A stretch of 64,000 nucleotides of DNA from Planktomarina sp. (GCA_016780825.1 JADHLF010000001.1:1-64000); one strand, 5' to 3'. Positions 16,264 to 27,090 are shown, numbered from the stretch's first letter. Program-made: numbers and translations. The notes: generated from the letters alone by a model not told the origin.

Positions 16264-17610
16264 ATGAACGAACCATTCCGCGACATTCGCAAGATTGACC
16301 CAAGCCGCGGGGCGGTGACCGGCGACAATACCCCCAACGACATGGACCGCGTCGAGATCGGCCCGACAAAATTAGCCTTTGACGAATGGGCCGCCGCCGG
16401 GCTTGAACTGCCAGATTTGCAGCAGATGCGCCGCTTCCGCCACAACCGGCTGGTGCAGGGGGTCAATGCCCGTGACTATGGGGCCTTGGTGGTTTTTGAC
16501 CCGCTGAATATCCGCTATGCAAGTGACAGCACCAATATGCAGCTGTGGAACACCCATAATCCATTTCGCGCACTGATCGTCTGCGCCGATGGTTATATGG
16601 TGATGTGGGACTATAAAAATTCACCGTTTCTGTCGGAGTTCAATCCGCTGGTGCGTGAACAACGCTCTGGCGCGGATTTCTTCTATTTTGACCGCGGAGA
16701 TATGGCGCATTTGGCAGCCGAGGCCTTTGCCGGCGAAGTCTATGATTTGGTCCGCACGCATGGCGGCGGGAATATGCGACTGGCGGTGGATAAAATCATG
16801 ATGGTTGGCCTCAGAGCGCTGGAAGCCAAGGGGTTTGAGGTTTTTGAGGGCGAAGAGCTGACCGAGAAGGCCCGCGTGATCAAGGGGCCCGATGAGATTA
16901 AAGCGATGCGCTGCGCCAGCCATGCCTGCGAGACCGCCGTGCGCGCCATGGAAGAGGCCGCCCGTGCCGGGGTGCCGGGCGGTCAGATGAGCGAAGATGA
17001 CATCTGGGCCGTGCTGCATGCGCAAAATATTCGCCGCGGCGGAGAATGGATTGAAACGCGCCTTCTGGCCTCCGGTCCGCGCACCAATCCCTGGTTTCAA
17101 GAATGCGGGCCACGGCTGGTGCAAAACAACGAGATTGTCAGTTTTGATACCGATCTCATTGGCAGCTATGGCATATGCGTGGATATCTCCCGCAGTTGGT
17201 GGATTGGCGATCAAGCGCCCCGCCCCGATATGATTGCTGCCATGCAACATGCCCATGAGCATATTCAAACCAATATGAGCATGCTGGCCTCGGGCGTTTC
17301 GATGCGCAGCCTGTCGGAGAACTGTCACCGCCTGGACGACCAGTATCAAGCGCAGAAATACGGCTGTTTGATGCATGGGGTCGGCCTGTGCGATGAATGG
17401 CCCTTGATTGCCTATCCCGACCATCTTGTGGATGGTGCCTTCGAATATGAGTTGGAAGCGGGCATGGTTCTATGTGTCGAGGCATTAGTCTCGCCCGAGG
17501 GTGGAGATTTCTCCATCAAGCTGGAAGATCAAGTTTTGATTACCGAAGATGGCTTTGAAAATTTGACCCGCTACCCGTTTGATCCGGCGCTGATGGGGGC
17601 TGGCACTTAG
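16264..17610 (+). CDS. dddP: DMSP lyase DddP (M24 peptidase-like metalloenzyme)
   Basis: DddP cleaves dimethylsulfoniopropionate to dimethyl sulfide and acrylate. The 448-residue protein has the M24 'pita-bread' fold and matches DddP throughout, for example RKIDPSRGA, NIRYASDSTNMQLWNTHNPF and RLLASGPRTNPWFQECGP. The six metal ligands reported for the Ruegeria lacuscaerulensis enzyme fall at the same numbers here: D295, D297, D307, H371, E406 and E421; the active-site aspartate D377 is also present. The ATG at 16264 follows AAGGGAG and gives the family's MNEPFRDIRKID start; an upstream in-frame ATG (16162) overlaps the divergent DUF3445 gene. No acrylate-use genes are adjacent. Confidence 0.96.
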   Translation: MNEPFRDIRKIDPSRGAVTGDNTPNDMDRVEIGPTKLAFDEWAAAGLELPDLQQMRRFRHNRLVQGVNARDYGALVVFDPLNIRYASDSTNMQLWNTHNPFRALIVCADGYMVMWDYKNSPFLSEFNPLVREQRSGADFFYFDRGDMAHLAAEAFAGEVYDLVRTHGGGNMRLAVDKIMMVGLRALEAKGFEVFEGEELTEKARVIKGPDEIKAMRCASHACETAVRAMEEAARAGVPGGQMSEDDIWAVLHAQNIRRGGEWIETRLLASGPRTNPWFQECGPRLVQNNEIVSFDTDLIGSYGICVDISRSWWIGDQAPRPDMIAAMQHAHEHIQTNMSMLASGVSMRSLSENCHRLDDQYQAQKYGCLMHGVGLCDEWPLIAYPDHLVDGAFEYELEAGMVLCVEALVSPEGGDFSIKLEDQVLITEDGFENLTRYPFDPALMGAGT

Positions 17611-17631
17611 GCCAAAAGCGCGCGTGCCAAC

Positions 17632-17657
17632 GAAAAAGGGCGCCGCCGAAGCCGCGC
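17632..17657 (-). terminator. Terminator of bioY with UUCG loop
   Basis: On the minus strand GCGC-G-GC, a TTCG loop closed by C-G, and GC-G-GCGC form a hairpin with one G.G mismatch (17640-17657), followed by CCCTTTTTCG. It lies about 28 bases past the bioY stop and faces the end of dddP. Confidence 0.65.
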
Positions 17658-17684
17658 TCCTTCAGGATTGAACGTCAAATCCCG

Positions 17685-18284
17685 TTACTTGCGGGCGCGG
17701 CCCACCAGGGTCCAAAGCGCAGGCAACAAGAGGGCCGCGAGGGCCAATTTCACCACATCGCCCAGCAAGAATGGCGTTAAGCCCCAAGCTAAAATCGGCG
17801 CATCGACGCCGTAAAGCACGGTCAACCAGATCAGGCCCGGCACATAGATCAGCACATTGCCGAGCACCAAGGCCAGAGCCATTTTGCCCCGCGCCCGGTC
17901 CCAACCCTGCCGCGCCAAAGCGCCCAAGGCCACGACAGCAAGCACATAGCCAACCAAATAACCGCCCGTGCCGCCCATCATATAGCCCACACCTGAGAGC
18001 TCGGCGCTGGAGCCGGCGAAAACGTCAAAGCCCAATGCTCCGATCAGCATATAGCCTAAAATCGTGGCCAGACCCAAGCGGGCACCATAGGCCGCACCAA
18101 TGCTCAAGACCGCAAAAGTCCCCATAGTCATGGGGACAGGGAACATCGGGATTTTGATTTTCGCGGCCAGTGCCAAAGCGGCGATGCCTGCGACGACCAA
18201 AACCAATTGCTTCGCCCGCAGCGCCAGGCCGGTTTGCGGGAAAATAGCCTCCGCGAGCGTCAATGAAGGGGTCTGTGTGGTCAT
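17685..18284 (-). CDS. bioY: BioY, biotin-binding S component of an ECF-type transporter
   Basis: The 199-residue membrane protein has about six hydrophobic segments and BioY signatures: KIPMFPVPMTMGTFAVL near residues 45-62, GARLGLA and GGTGGYLVGY. It binds biotin in the membrane; in other bacteria it joins BioM/BioN or a shared energizing module, and solitary BioY proteins have also been reported to transport. No bioM or bioN lies here. AAGGAAA precedes the ATG at 18284. The DUF6314 gene is 31 bases upstream on the same strand. Confidence 0.93.
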   Translation of the reverse strand: MTTQTPSLTLAEAIFPQTGLALRAKQLVLVVAGIAALALAAKIKIPMFPVPMTMGTFAVLSIGAAYGARLGLATILGYMLIGALGFDVFAGSSAELSGVGYMMGGTGGYLVGYVLAVVALGALARQGWDRARGKMALALVLGNVLIYVPGLIWLTVLYGVDAPILAWGLTPFLLGDVVKLALAALLLPALWTLVGRARK

Positions 18285-18315
18285 GTGAAATTTCCTTATG
18301 TTTCGTGGTTCAGAC

Positions 18316-18795
18316 TTAGCCTTTGTCACCGGCGTTTCGCAAGGGCTCATCTGTGCGTTTGCGATAACAGGAGCGCATATCATAGCGCTTGCGCGGACCG
18401 CTCACCTGCCAATGCGCCGTCCAATCGGGCCAGCGCGCAAAATCATAGGCCACATGATAGTCATCCGGCGGGCAAAGATGATGCGCCGTAGGAGCGCTCT
18501 GCGTCAGATCAATATGATGAAAAAATCTCTCATCTTCAAAGAAGACATCAATCCCGCCCGCCGCGCCCGGTTGCCAGCGATAGCGCCGGCTGCTGGCAAG
18601 AGGTGGGCTATGGTCTAAAACAAGCTGCCCATTCTCATGATACCAACCGCCTGAAATGCGGCACTGGCCCTTGAAGTGCACGGTTTGATCTTGGTGGTGG
18701 TCGCAGATTTGCCGGGTGATATCCCACCAGTGGCCCGCGAAATCATCCAGGTTGAGAGGCAGGTGTGGCAGGGGCGCGGCGCGTTTGTGGGTCAT
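18316..18795 (-). CDS. DUF6314 family protein
   Basis: This 159-residue soluble protein is rich in His, Trp and Tyr and has lipocalin-like beta character: DFAGHWWDITRQI, VHFKGQCRISG, GGWYHENGQLVL, a stretch around FFEDERFFHH and near its end WPDWTAHWQVSGPRKRYDMRS. I recognise it as the DUF6314 type common in Rhodobacteraceae; no function is known to me. The ATG at 18795 follows AGGGAAGG. It is upstream of bioY and may be cotranscribed with it, and it is divergent from purB. Confidence 0.7.
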   Translation of the reverse strand: MTHKRAAPLPHLPLNLDDFAGHWWDITRQICDHHQDQTVHFKGQCRISGGWYHENGQLVLDHSPPLASSRRYRWQPGAAGGIDVFFEDERFFHHIDLTQSAPTAHHLCPPDDYHVAYDFARWPDWTAHWQVSGPRKRYDMRSCYRKRTDEPLRNAGDKG

Positions 18796-18909
18796 GCCCT
18801 TCCCTAGCAGGTCCTGCCGCGCAATCAAACCCGGTGGCTGCGCTTGAACCCACGCGCCCGGCAGTCTAAGAGGCAGCCATCCGCTCCCAACTCAAAAGGC
18901 CATGATCCG

Positions 18910-20214
18910 ATGATCGAACGTTACTCCCGCCCTGAAATGGTTGATATCTGGTCACCCAAAACAAAATTTCGCATCTGGTATGAAATCGAAGCCCATGCCT
19001 GTGATGCACAGGCCAAATTGGGCGTTATTCCGCAGGCCAATGCCGATGCGGTTTGGACAGCGAAAGATGTCGAGTTCGATGTGGAAAAAATTGATGCCAT
19101 CGAAGCGGTCACAAAACATGACGTCATCGCATTTTTGACCCATTTGTCTGATATTATCGGCGGGGATGTGGCGCGCTTTGTGCATCAAGGCATGACCAGC
19201 TCCGACGTCTTGGACACCACTTTGAACGTACAGCTCACCCGGGCCGCCGATATCCTGATTGCAGATATCGAAGCCCTGCTGGCCGCATTAAAGCGCCGTG
19301 CGCTGGAGCATAAAGACACCGTTCGCATCGGCCGCAGCCATGGCATCCACGCCGAGCCTGTGACCATGGGACTAACCTTTGCGCGGTTCTATGCGGAAAT
19401 GGATCGCAACCTGGCGCGCATGCGCAGGGCCCGTGATGAGATTGCCACGGGCGCGATTTCCGGCGCAGTTGGCACTTTCGCCAATATTGACCCCTTCGTG
19501 GAAGAGCATGTCTGCGCGCAATTGGGGCTGAAACCCGAACCCATCAGCACGCAGGTCATCCCGCGCGACCGCCACGCGGCCTTCTTCGCCACGCTCGGCG
19601 TCGTGGCAAGCTCCATTGAGAATATCGCCATTGAAATTCGCCATATGCAACGCACGGAAGTTTTGGAAGCCGAAGAGTTTTTTTCCAAAGGCCAAAAAGG
19701 CAGCTCCGCTATGCCGCATAAGCGCAACCCGGTTCTGACCGAAAACCTCACCGGTTTGGCGCGCATTGTGCGGATGGCCGTGGTGCCGGCGATGGAAAAC
19801 GTGGCCCTGTGGCATGAGCGGGACATCTCGCACAGCTCGGTTGAGCGGGCCATTGGGCCTGACGCAACCATCACCCTTGATTTCGCCCTCGCCCGCCTCA
19901 CCGGCGTGATTGATAAATTGGTGATCTATCCCGACAATATGATCGCCAATATGAACAAATTTCGCGGTTTGGTGCATTCACAGCGAGTCTTGCTGGCGCT
20001 GACGCAAAAAGGCGTGAGCCGTGAAGACAGCTACCGTCTGGTGCAACGCAATGCGATGCGGGTCTGGGAGCAAGGTGCAGATTTCTTGACGGAATTGAAA
20101 GCTGATCCCGAAGTGACCGCCGCCATGTCCATAGAAGAACTCGAAGACAAATTCGATCTTGGCTATCACACCAAACATGTGGACACGATTTTCGCCCGAG
20201 TCTTCGGCGCTTGA
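18910..20214 (+). CDS. purB: Adenylosuccinate lyase
   Basis: PurB acts twice in purine synthesis, releasing fumarate from SAICAR and from adenylosuccinate. The 434-residue protein starts MIERYSRPEMVDIWS and carries the fumarase/aspartase signature SSAMPHKRNP (mobile active-site loop), the TSSDVLDT region and GRSHGIHAEP with the catalytic histidine. I chose the ATG at 18910, which matches the family start; the frame is open 22 codons further up without similarity. It is divergent from the DUF6314 gene and not linked to other pur genes. Confidence 0.97.
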   Translation: MIERYSRPEMVDIWSPKTKFRIWYEIEAHACDAQAKLGVIPQANADAVWTAKDVEFDVEKIDAIEAVTKHDVIAFLTHLSDIIGGDVARFVHQGMTSSDVLDTTLNVQLTRAADILIADIEALLAALKRRALEHKDTVRIGRSHGIHAEPVTMGLTFARFYAEMDRNLARMRRARDEIATGAISGAVGTFANIDPFVEEHVCAQLGLKPEPISTQVIPRDRHAAFFATLGVVASSIENIAIEIRHMQRTEVLEAEEFFSKGQKGSSAMPHKRNPVLTENLTGLARIVRMAVVPAMENVALWHERDISHSSVERAIGPDATITLDFALARLTGVIDKLVIYPDNMIANMNKFRGLVHSQRVLLALTQKGVSREDSYRLVQRNAMRVWEQGADFLTELKADPEVTAAMSIEELEDKFDLGYHTKHVDTIFARVFGA

Positions 20215-20297
20215 GCCTTCTGCTCCCTGCGCCAATTTGGTCGCGGGGGGCGCATCGGGCGCTGGACAAAGCTTCAGCACGCGCCTATTTTCTCACC

Positions 20298-20630
20298 ATG
20301 ACAGAATTTTTTGGAAAACGCTGGCATGATATGGGCGGCGATCCTGCCGGGCCTATCACTCCAGAAGAACATGATTTCGCCTTTTGGGAAAAAAGAGTGG
20401 ATGCGCTCATGGTGCTCACCTCTGCCGCCGGATTGATGACCACCGACAGCCTGCGCCGCGTATTGGAAGATATGGGAGCAGAGGCTTATGAAACCATGAC
20501 ATATTATGAGCGCTGGATCGCCTCCATCGCGCAAAATATGGTGGAATCCGGTGCTGTCACCTCGGACGAATTGGGGGCAAAAATGGCCGAAGTGCGCGCC
20601 CGAGGCGCGACCTATGGCGCGGCCTCATGA
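20298..20630 (+). CDS. Nitrile hydratase beta subunit, N-terminal half as a separate protein
   Basis: This 110-residue helical protein resembles the N-terminal part of nitrile hydratase beta: FGKRWHDMGGDPAGPITPEE, then EKRVDALMVLTSAAGLMT and YYERWIASIAQNMVESG. In canonical enzymes this is fused to an SH3-like domain; here the fusion is split, with the next gene starting within an ATGA overlap at 20627-20630. A similar division occurs in thiocyanate hydrolase, and free beta-N-like proteins also act as activators, so structural subunit or metallochaperone are both possible. The frame is open upstream to 20211, but only from the ATG at 20298 does it look like the family. Confidence 0.85.
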   Translation: MTEFFGKRWHDMGGDPAGPITPEEHDFAFWEKRVDALMVLTSAAGLMTTDSLRRVLEDMGAEAYETMTYYERWIASIAQNMVESGAVTSDELGAKMAEVRARGATYGAAS

Positions 20631-20884
20631 AAGTGCGCATCAAATCCCACTGGCCCCCGGGCCATATCCGCACGCCGGCCTATCTACGCGGTAAAATAGG
20701 TCAGATTGAACGGCGCATTGGGCTATTTAACAACCCCGAAGACACCGCCTATCGCCAAACCGGTCCGCAGCGAGAGCTGGTCCGCGTGCGCTTTCGTATG
20801 GCCGATATTTGGGGGACGCGTGCAGAGCGCGGTGAGGATGTGATCGAAGCGGAAATCTATGCCCATTGGTTGGAGCCTGTTTAA
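20627..20884 (+). CDS. Nitrile hydratase beta subunit, C-terminal SH3-like half
   Basis: The 85-residue protein is the SH3-like barrel of nitrile hydratase beta: PPGHIRTPAYLRGKIGQIER, RVRFRMADIWG and a tail ending AHWLEPV. It overlaps the preceding gene by ATGA and the alpha gene by one base (TAATG), so all three are translationally coupled. In the enzyme this domain packs against the alpha subunit over the metal centre. Confidence 0.88.
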   Translation: MKVRIKSHWPPGHIRTPAYLRGKIGQIERRIGLFNNPEDTAYRQTGPQRELVRVRFRMADIWGTRAERGEDVIEAEIYAHWLEPV

Positions 20885-21546
20885 TGCCCCATGATCACCA
20901 CGACCACGACCATGATCACAGCCATGAAGGCCTGTCCCCCTCGGGCCATCCCTATCGGGCTGATAACGACACCGAATTGAGCTATTGGCAGGTGATGGAA
21001 ATTGCCTTGCGCGAATTGCTGATCGAAAAAGGGCATCTAACCGCCGCGCAAATCCATGCGCAAATCAACGCGATGGACAGCCGCAGCCCCGCCAATGGCG
21101 CCCGCGTTGTGGCCCGGGCCTGGGTGGATCCTGAATTCAAAGCCGCGCTGCTCGCCGATGCGGGCGCGGCCAGCCGGGCGATGGGATTTGACATCGGCCC
21201 GATGCATTTGATTGCTCTGGAAAACACCGAAGAGGTGCATAATGTAGTGGTTTGCACACTCTGCTCTTGTTATCCGCGCAATCTGCTGGGCCTGCCGCCC
21301 GACTGGTACAAATCACGCGCCTACAGGTCTCGAACTGTGATTGAGCCACGCAAAGTTCTGTCGGAATTTGGCCTGACGCTCCCTGAGCACATGCAAGTGC
21401 GTGTGCACGACAGCACCGCGGATATGCGCTATATCGTGGTGCCCGCACAGCCAGAGGGCAGTTTTGGTCTGACCGAAGAGGAGCTTGCCGCTTGGGTCAC
21501 GCGCGACAGTATGATCGGCGTGGGTCTGCCGCAAGCGCCGCAATGA
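20884..21546 (+). CDS. Nitrile hydratase alpha subunit (or thiocyanate hydrolase gamma type), cobalt motif
   Basis: The 220-residue protein has the metal motif VCTLCSCYP with C124, C127 and C129; Thr after the first Cys marks the cobalt-type centre, in which C127 and C129 are normally oxidised to sulfinic and sulfenic acid. The stretch WYKSRAYRSRTVIEPR is also conserved. Hydration of nitriles to amides is the likely reaction; thiocyanate hydrolysis cannot be excluded, because the beta subunit is split as in that enzyme. The N terminus is unusual: seven His in the first 14 residues, alternating with Asp, a likely metal-binding tail. It overlaps its neighbours on both sides (TAATG, ATGA). Confidence 0.9.
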   Translation: MPHDHHDHDHDHSHEGLSPSGHPYRADNDTELSYWQVMEIALRELLIEKGHLTAAQIHAQINAMDSRSPANGARVVARAWVDPEFKAALLADAGAASRAMGFDIGPMHLIALENTEEVHNVVVCTLCSCYPRNLLGLPPDWYKSRAYRSRTVIEPRKVLSEFGLTLPEHMQVRVHDSTADMRYIVVPAQPEGSFGLTEEELAAWVTRDSMIGVGLPQAPQ

Positions 21547-22415
21547 CCCTTACCCCCGCTCAAAAAGGTGCTGCGCTTATGGTTGCAGGGGTGTTTTCCA
21601 TGGCCTGCATGGATGTCATGGCCAAAACCCTGGGCCATAGCATTCCGGTGGCGCAGATTGTCTGGCTGCGCTTTGTCTCACAGGCCCTTTTGGTTGGCAC
21701 GGGTTTGGTGATTGCCCGGCGCGCGCTTTTCACCAGCGCGCATCTCAAGCTGCATATGCTGCGCGGCTTGGCCACAACATTCAGCAGCTATATGTTTTTT
21801 CTGGGTATTATTTATCTGCCACTGGCTGATGCTACGGCATTGATCCAACTCGGCCCGGTGATGGTGACGCTGGGTGCGGTGCTGGTCTTGGGCGAAACCA
21901 TTGGCCGCCGCCGCATTCTTGGCATTGCCGCCGCCTTTCTTGGGGCGATGCTGATCATCCGGCCGGGATCATCGGTCATGTCACCGGCCTCCGCATTTCC
22001 GATGCTCGGGGCAATTGGTTTCACGGTCTATGCGTTGGCCACGCGTTTTGTGCGCAGCGATGGACCTTGGACCGCGTTATTCTTGCAAGGCGTCTTTGGC
22101 ACGATCGTCTCTTCGCTGGTGGTGCCCTTCTTTTGGCAGCCCATTGCCCTTGCCGAGGTCCCCGTGGTGGCGGCGCTCGTGGGATTTGGCATTCTCGGCC
22201 ATTTGCTGATGATCCGTGCCTTCGCCGCAGCCCCTGCGGGCGATATTGCGCCCTATGGCTACGCCGGGCTGCTTTTTGCGGTGATCTTCGGGGTCTTGCT
22301 CTTTGGCGAGACCCCAGACGGCTTCACACTGCTGGGCGCGGTTGTTATTGTAACTGCTGGACTATATGTGTGGTATCGTGAGAGGCTCATCCAAGCTCAT
22401 GACAATAATGGCTAA
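21543..22415 (+). CDS. DMT superfamily transporter, EamA type
   Basis: This 290-residue inner-membrane protein has about ten hydrophobic segments arranged as two EamA repeats, with the short WLRFVSQALL and GLATTFSSYMFF stretches typical of the RhaT/EamA group. Such proteins usually export amino acids or metabolites; the substrate cannot be read from sequence. It overlaps the nitrile hydratase alpha stop by ATGA, so it is coupled to that operon. Whether that reflects transport of an amide, nitrile or acid product is unproven. Confidence 0.85.
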   Translation: MTLTPAQKGAALMVAGVFSMACMDVMAKTLGHSIPVAQIVWLRFVSQALLVGTGLVIARRALFTSAHLKLHMLRGLATTFSSYMFFLGIIYLPLADATALIQLGPVMVTLGAVLVLGETIGRRRILGIAAAFLGAMLIIRPGSSVMSPASAFPMLGAIGFTVYALATRFVRSDGPWTALFLQGVFGTIVSSLVVPFFWQPIALAEVPVVAALVGFGILGHLLMIRAFAAAPAGDIAPYGYAGLLFAVIFGVLLFGETPDGFTLLGAVVIVTAGLYVWYRERLIQAHDNNG

Positions 22416-23307
22416 AATTGGTAAACCGCGCGGAACGCTGCGCCAAAAGCTCGAACATGTGGCGATCATGGGATTTTTTGGGGCGATGTGGCTGGTGCCC
22501 TACCGGCTGCGCAATCGCTGGGTTGGCGCCTGTCTCCGCGGTCTATTGGGCCGGCTGCTTGGGTATCGCAAGCGGGTTATGGACAATCTGAACCTGATCT
22601 ATCCCGAGATGCCCGAGGCGCGAAAATTGGAGATTGCTGATCAGGTGCTCGACAATGCGGGGCGCACTTTCACGGAAAATATGTTCCCGGCGCAGTTCCA
22701 AGCCCATGATCCTGAGATCAAGCTGCACGGCCTGGGCCTTGAGGCGGTGCTTCAGGCCCATAAGGATGGCCGCCCGATCATGTTTTACTCCGGGCATTTT
22801 GGCAATCATGAGGCCTTCCGTGCGGCACTTTTCAAACATGGGATCAGGGTCGGTGGTATGGTTCGGCGCATGGCCAATCCCTATTTTGACGTGCAATATA
22901 AGCGCATGCTGCATATAAACGGGCGCGGTGGCCCGGTCTTTGAGGCCGATAAACACGGCACTTTGGCCATGGTAAAATCCCTAAAAACCGGCACAGCGCT
23001 GGTCTTATTGCTCGACCTCGCCGTGAGCCACGGTATGGCGGTGACCTTCATGGGCAAACCAGTGTTTTGCTCGGTGACAGCGGCGAGTTTTGCGCTGAAG
23101 ACAAATGCACTGTTTGTGCCTTATTTCTCAATGCGCAATCGCGATGGGGAAAGTTTTAGCGTCGAAATCGGCCGGCCGATTGAGCACAGCGATGCCGAGA
23201 CCATGACACGAGAGGCCACCAAATCCCTCGAAGAGCGGGTGCATGCCGATCCGGGCAATTGGTTTTGGATCCACCGGCGCTGGAAATATCAACCGCCTTC
23301 GCAGTAA
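22399..23307 (+). CDS. Lysophospholipid/lipid A acyltransferase, LpxL type
   Basis: The 302-residue protein has an N-terminal membrane segment and the acyltransferase motif H133-x4-E138 (HFGNHE), followed by the VRRMANPYFD region and WFWIHRRWK near the C terminus, as in LpxL/HtrB late acyltransferases. Those enzymes add secondary fatty acyl chains to Kdo2-lipid A. It begins 17 bases inside the preceding transporter gene (ATG at 22399; another at 22408), so translation is coupled. Whether it acts on lipid A or another lipid is not decided by the motifs. Confidence 0.85.
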   Translation: MTIMAKIGKPRGTLRQKLEHVAIMGFFGAMWLVPYRLRNRWVGACLRGLLGRLLGYRKRVMDNLNLIYPEMPEARKLEIADQVLDNAGRTFTENMFPAQFQAHDPEIKLHGLGLEAVLQAHKDGRPIMFYSGHFGNHEAFRAALFKHGIRVGGMVRRMANPYFDVQYKRMLHINGRGGPVFEADKHGTLAMVKSLKTGTALVLLLDLAVSHGMAVTFMGKPVFCSVTAASFALKTNALFVPYFSMRNRDGESFSVEIGRPIEHSDAETMTREATKSLEERVHADPGNWFWIHRRWKYQPPSQ

Positions 23308-23337
23308 AGCCAACAGGCGCGCGGGCTCACTGGGCCG

Positions 23338-24036
23338 CTAATTCACCCAGTCGGCGACGACAATTTCACCATTGTCCTGATATTGTACCAAAACAGCATA
23401 ACGCCCGGGTCCCAAAGCCCCGGTCTCAAACCTGGCGGGCCGAAGGCCGTCCCAGCGGCCCAAGCTATGCCATTCGGTCACAATATTGGCATAATCCAAA
23501 CGCCGCCCGGCGTTCTCCCCACGGTAAATTTCGACAGTCTCCATAGGGGTCACACTCACAAGATGGACATCATAAGGACCCGAATAATAGGCGTTTTGCA
23601 ACGTAATGTCATAAGACGCCCCCATCCGCCGAATGGATAAATCTGCCCCTGGTGCCCGCTGCGCATATTTTTGGATCAGGGCCGCGACCTCCGCGCGGTG
23701 ACCCGAACCAGAGCTTTCAGCTCCGTTGACGATAAATTGCGGTGTGTAAATCATCCGCTCGTTCATCACCCGCGCATAGGCTTTTTGACGCTCGGTAAAG
23801 GCGGGATGGGCAAAGATATCTTCCCAGCCGATGTAGTCCCAATAGTCCACATGCCATCCCAGAGCGATGATATTCCTTTGCTGGGCCAACTCCACCAAAT
23901 ACTGATCCGCCGGTGGACAGGACGAGCAGCCTTGAGAGGAAAACAGCTCAACCACCACCGGCGCAGTCTGCCCATGGCTGAGATTGGGGACAATCAGCAT
24001 GAGCAAGCAAAAAATCTGTGCAACAATGAGGTGCAT
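23338..24036 (-). CDS. Secreted DUF1223 protein, thioredoxin-like
   Basis: The 232-residue protein has a signal peptide (about 1-22, cleavage near SHG-QTA) and the DUF1223 start VVELFSSQGCSSCPPAD, with C37 and C40 in a CxxC arrangement, then GWHVDYWDYIGWEDIFA and YTPQFIVNG. The fold is thioredoxin-like, and a periplasmic redox role is plausible but not established for the family. It converges on the acyltransferase gene and is divergent from aconitase. Confidence 0.88.
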   Translation of the reverse strand: MHLIVAQIFCLLMLIVPNLSHGQTAPVVVELFSSQGCSSCPPADQYLVELAQQRNIIALGWHVDYWDYIGWEDIFAHPAFTERQKAYARVMNERMIYTPQFIVNGAESSGSGHRAEVAALIQKYAQRAPGADLSIRRMGASYDITLQNAYYSGPYDVHLVSVTPMETVEIYRGENAGRRLDYANIVTEWHSLGRWDGLRPARFETGALGPGRYAVLVQYQDNGEIVVADWVN

Positions 24037-24136
24037 AAGAGTCGGGTCCTGAATCGTTCCTCAGTAAGATAAAACATCGCAGAACCTCTGGCCAATCAAT
24101 CAATCGTGCACAGATGTTACAAAAACTCGCTGTTGG

Positions 24137-24148
24137 TATACAAATGTA
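24137..24148. promoter_or_regulatory. Inverted repeat in the acnA upstream region, possible GntR-type operator
   Basis: ATACA (24137-24141), two bases, then TGTAT (24144-24148) form a short palindrome inside GGTATACAAATGTATGC. Its length and GTATAC/TGTAT composition resemble operators of GntR-family repressors. It lies about 75 bases before the acnA ATG, between acnA and the divergent DUF1223 gene. The regulator is unknown. Confidence 0.4.
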
Positions 24149-24221
24149 TGCGAAGCCTCTTGATCCCCAAGTGCGACAGCTGATAAGAGGCGTCAACATC
24201 CTTTCAATCCTGGAGAATTTC

Positions 24222-26909
<2,688 letters not shown>

Positions 26910-26956
26910 GGTCGGAAAAGCCTCTGAATAACCCACAACCGCCAATTCAAAACACT

Positions 26957-27003
26957 CTGCCCGGTGGCAACACCGGGCAGCACCTGCCTGCCCCCCGGCA
27001 GGC
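26957..27003. terminator. Pair of GC-rich hairpins between acnA and ccmG
   Basis: A perfect 10-bp stem (26957-26966 with 26971-26980) closed by a GCAA tetraloop is followed 5 bases later by a 7-bp stem (26986-26992 with 26997-27003) with a CCCC loop. Neither has a T-tract, so this could be a 3'-end-protecting structure or a factor-dependent terminator for the two convergent transcripts. Confidence 0.5.
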
Positions 27004-27090
27004 GCAGCCCTCATTTCATGTTGAAATGGCGTTATGCAGGGGCCTTTTGTGCGCGCAATGGCGCGATGCTGCAAGCTGCATTGATTTGCC

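Noticed and set aside
20627..20630. Frameshift splitting nitrile hydratase beta
   Set aside because: Both halves have complete, well-formed ends and an ATGA coupling junction, so the split looks natural rather than a mutation.
24114..24221. 36-residue N-terminal extension of aconitase
   Set aside because: The GGAGAA site and the family start point to the ATG at 24222, and the extension covers the candidate operator.
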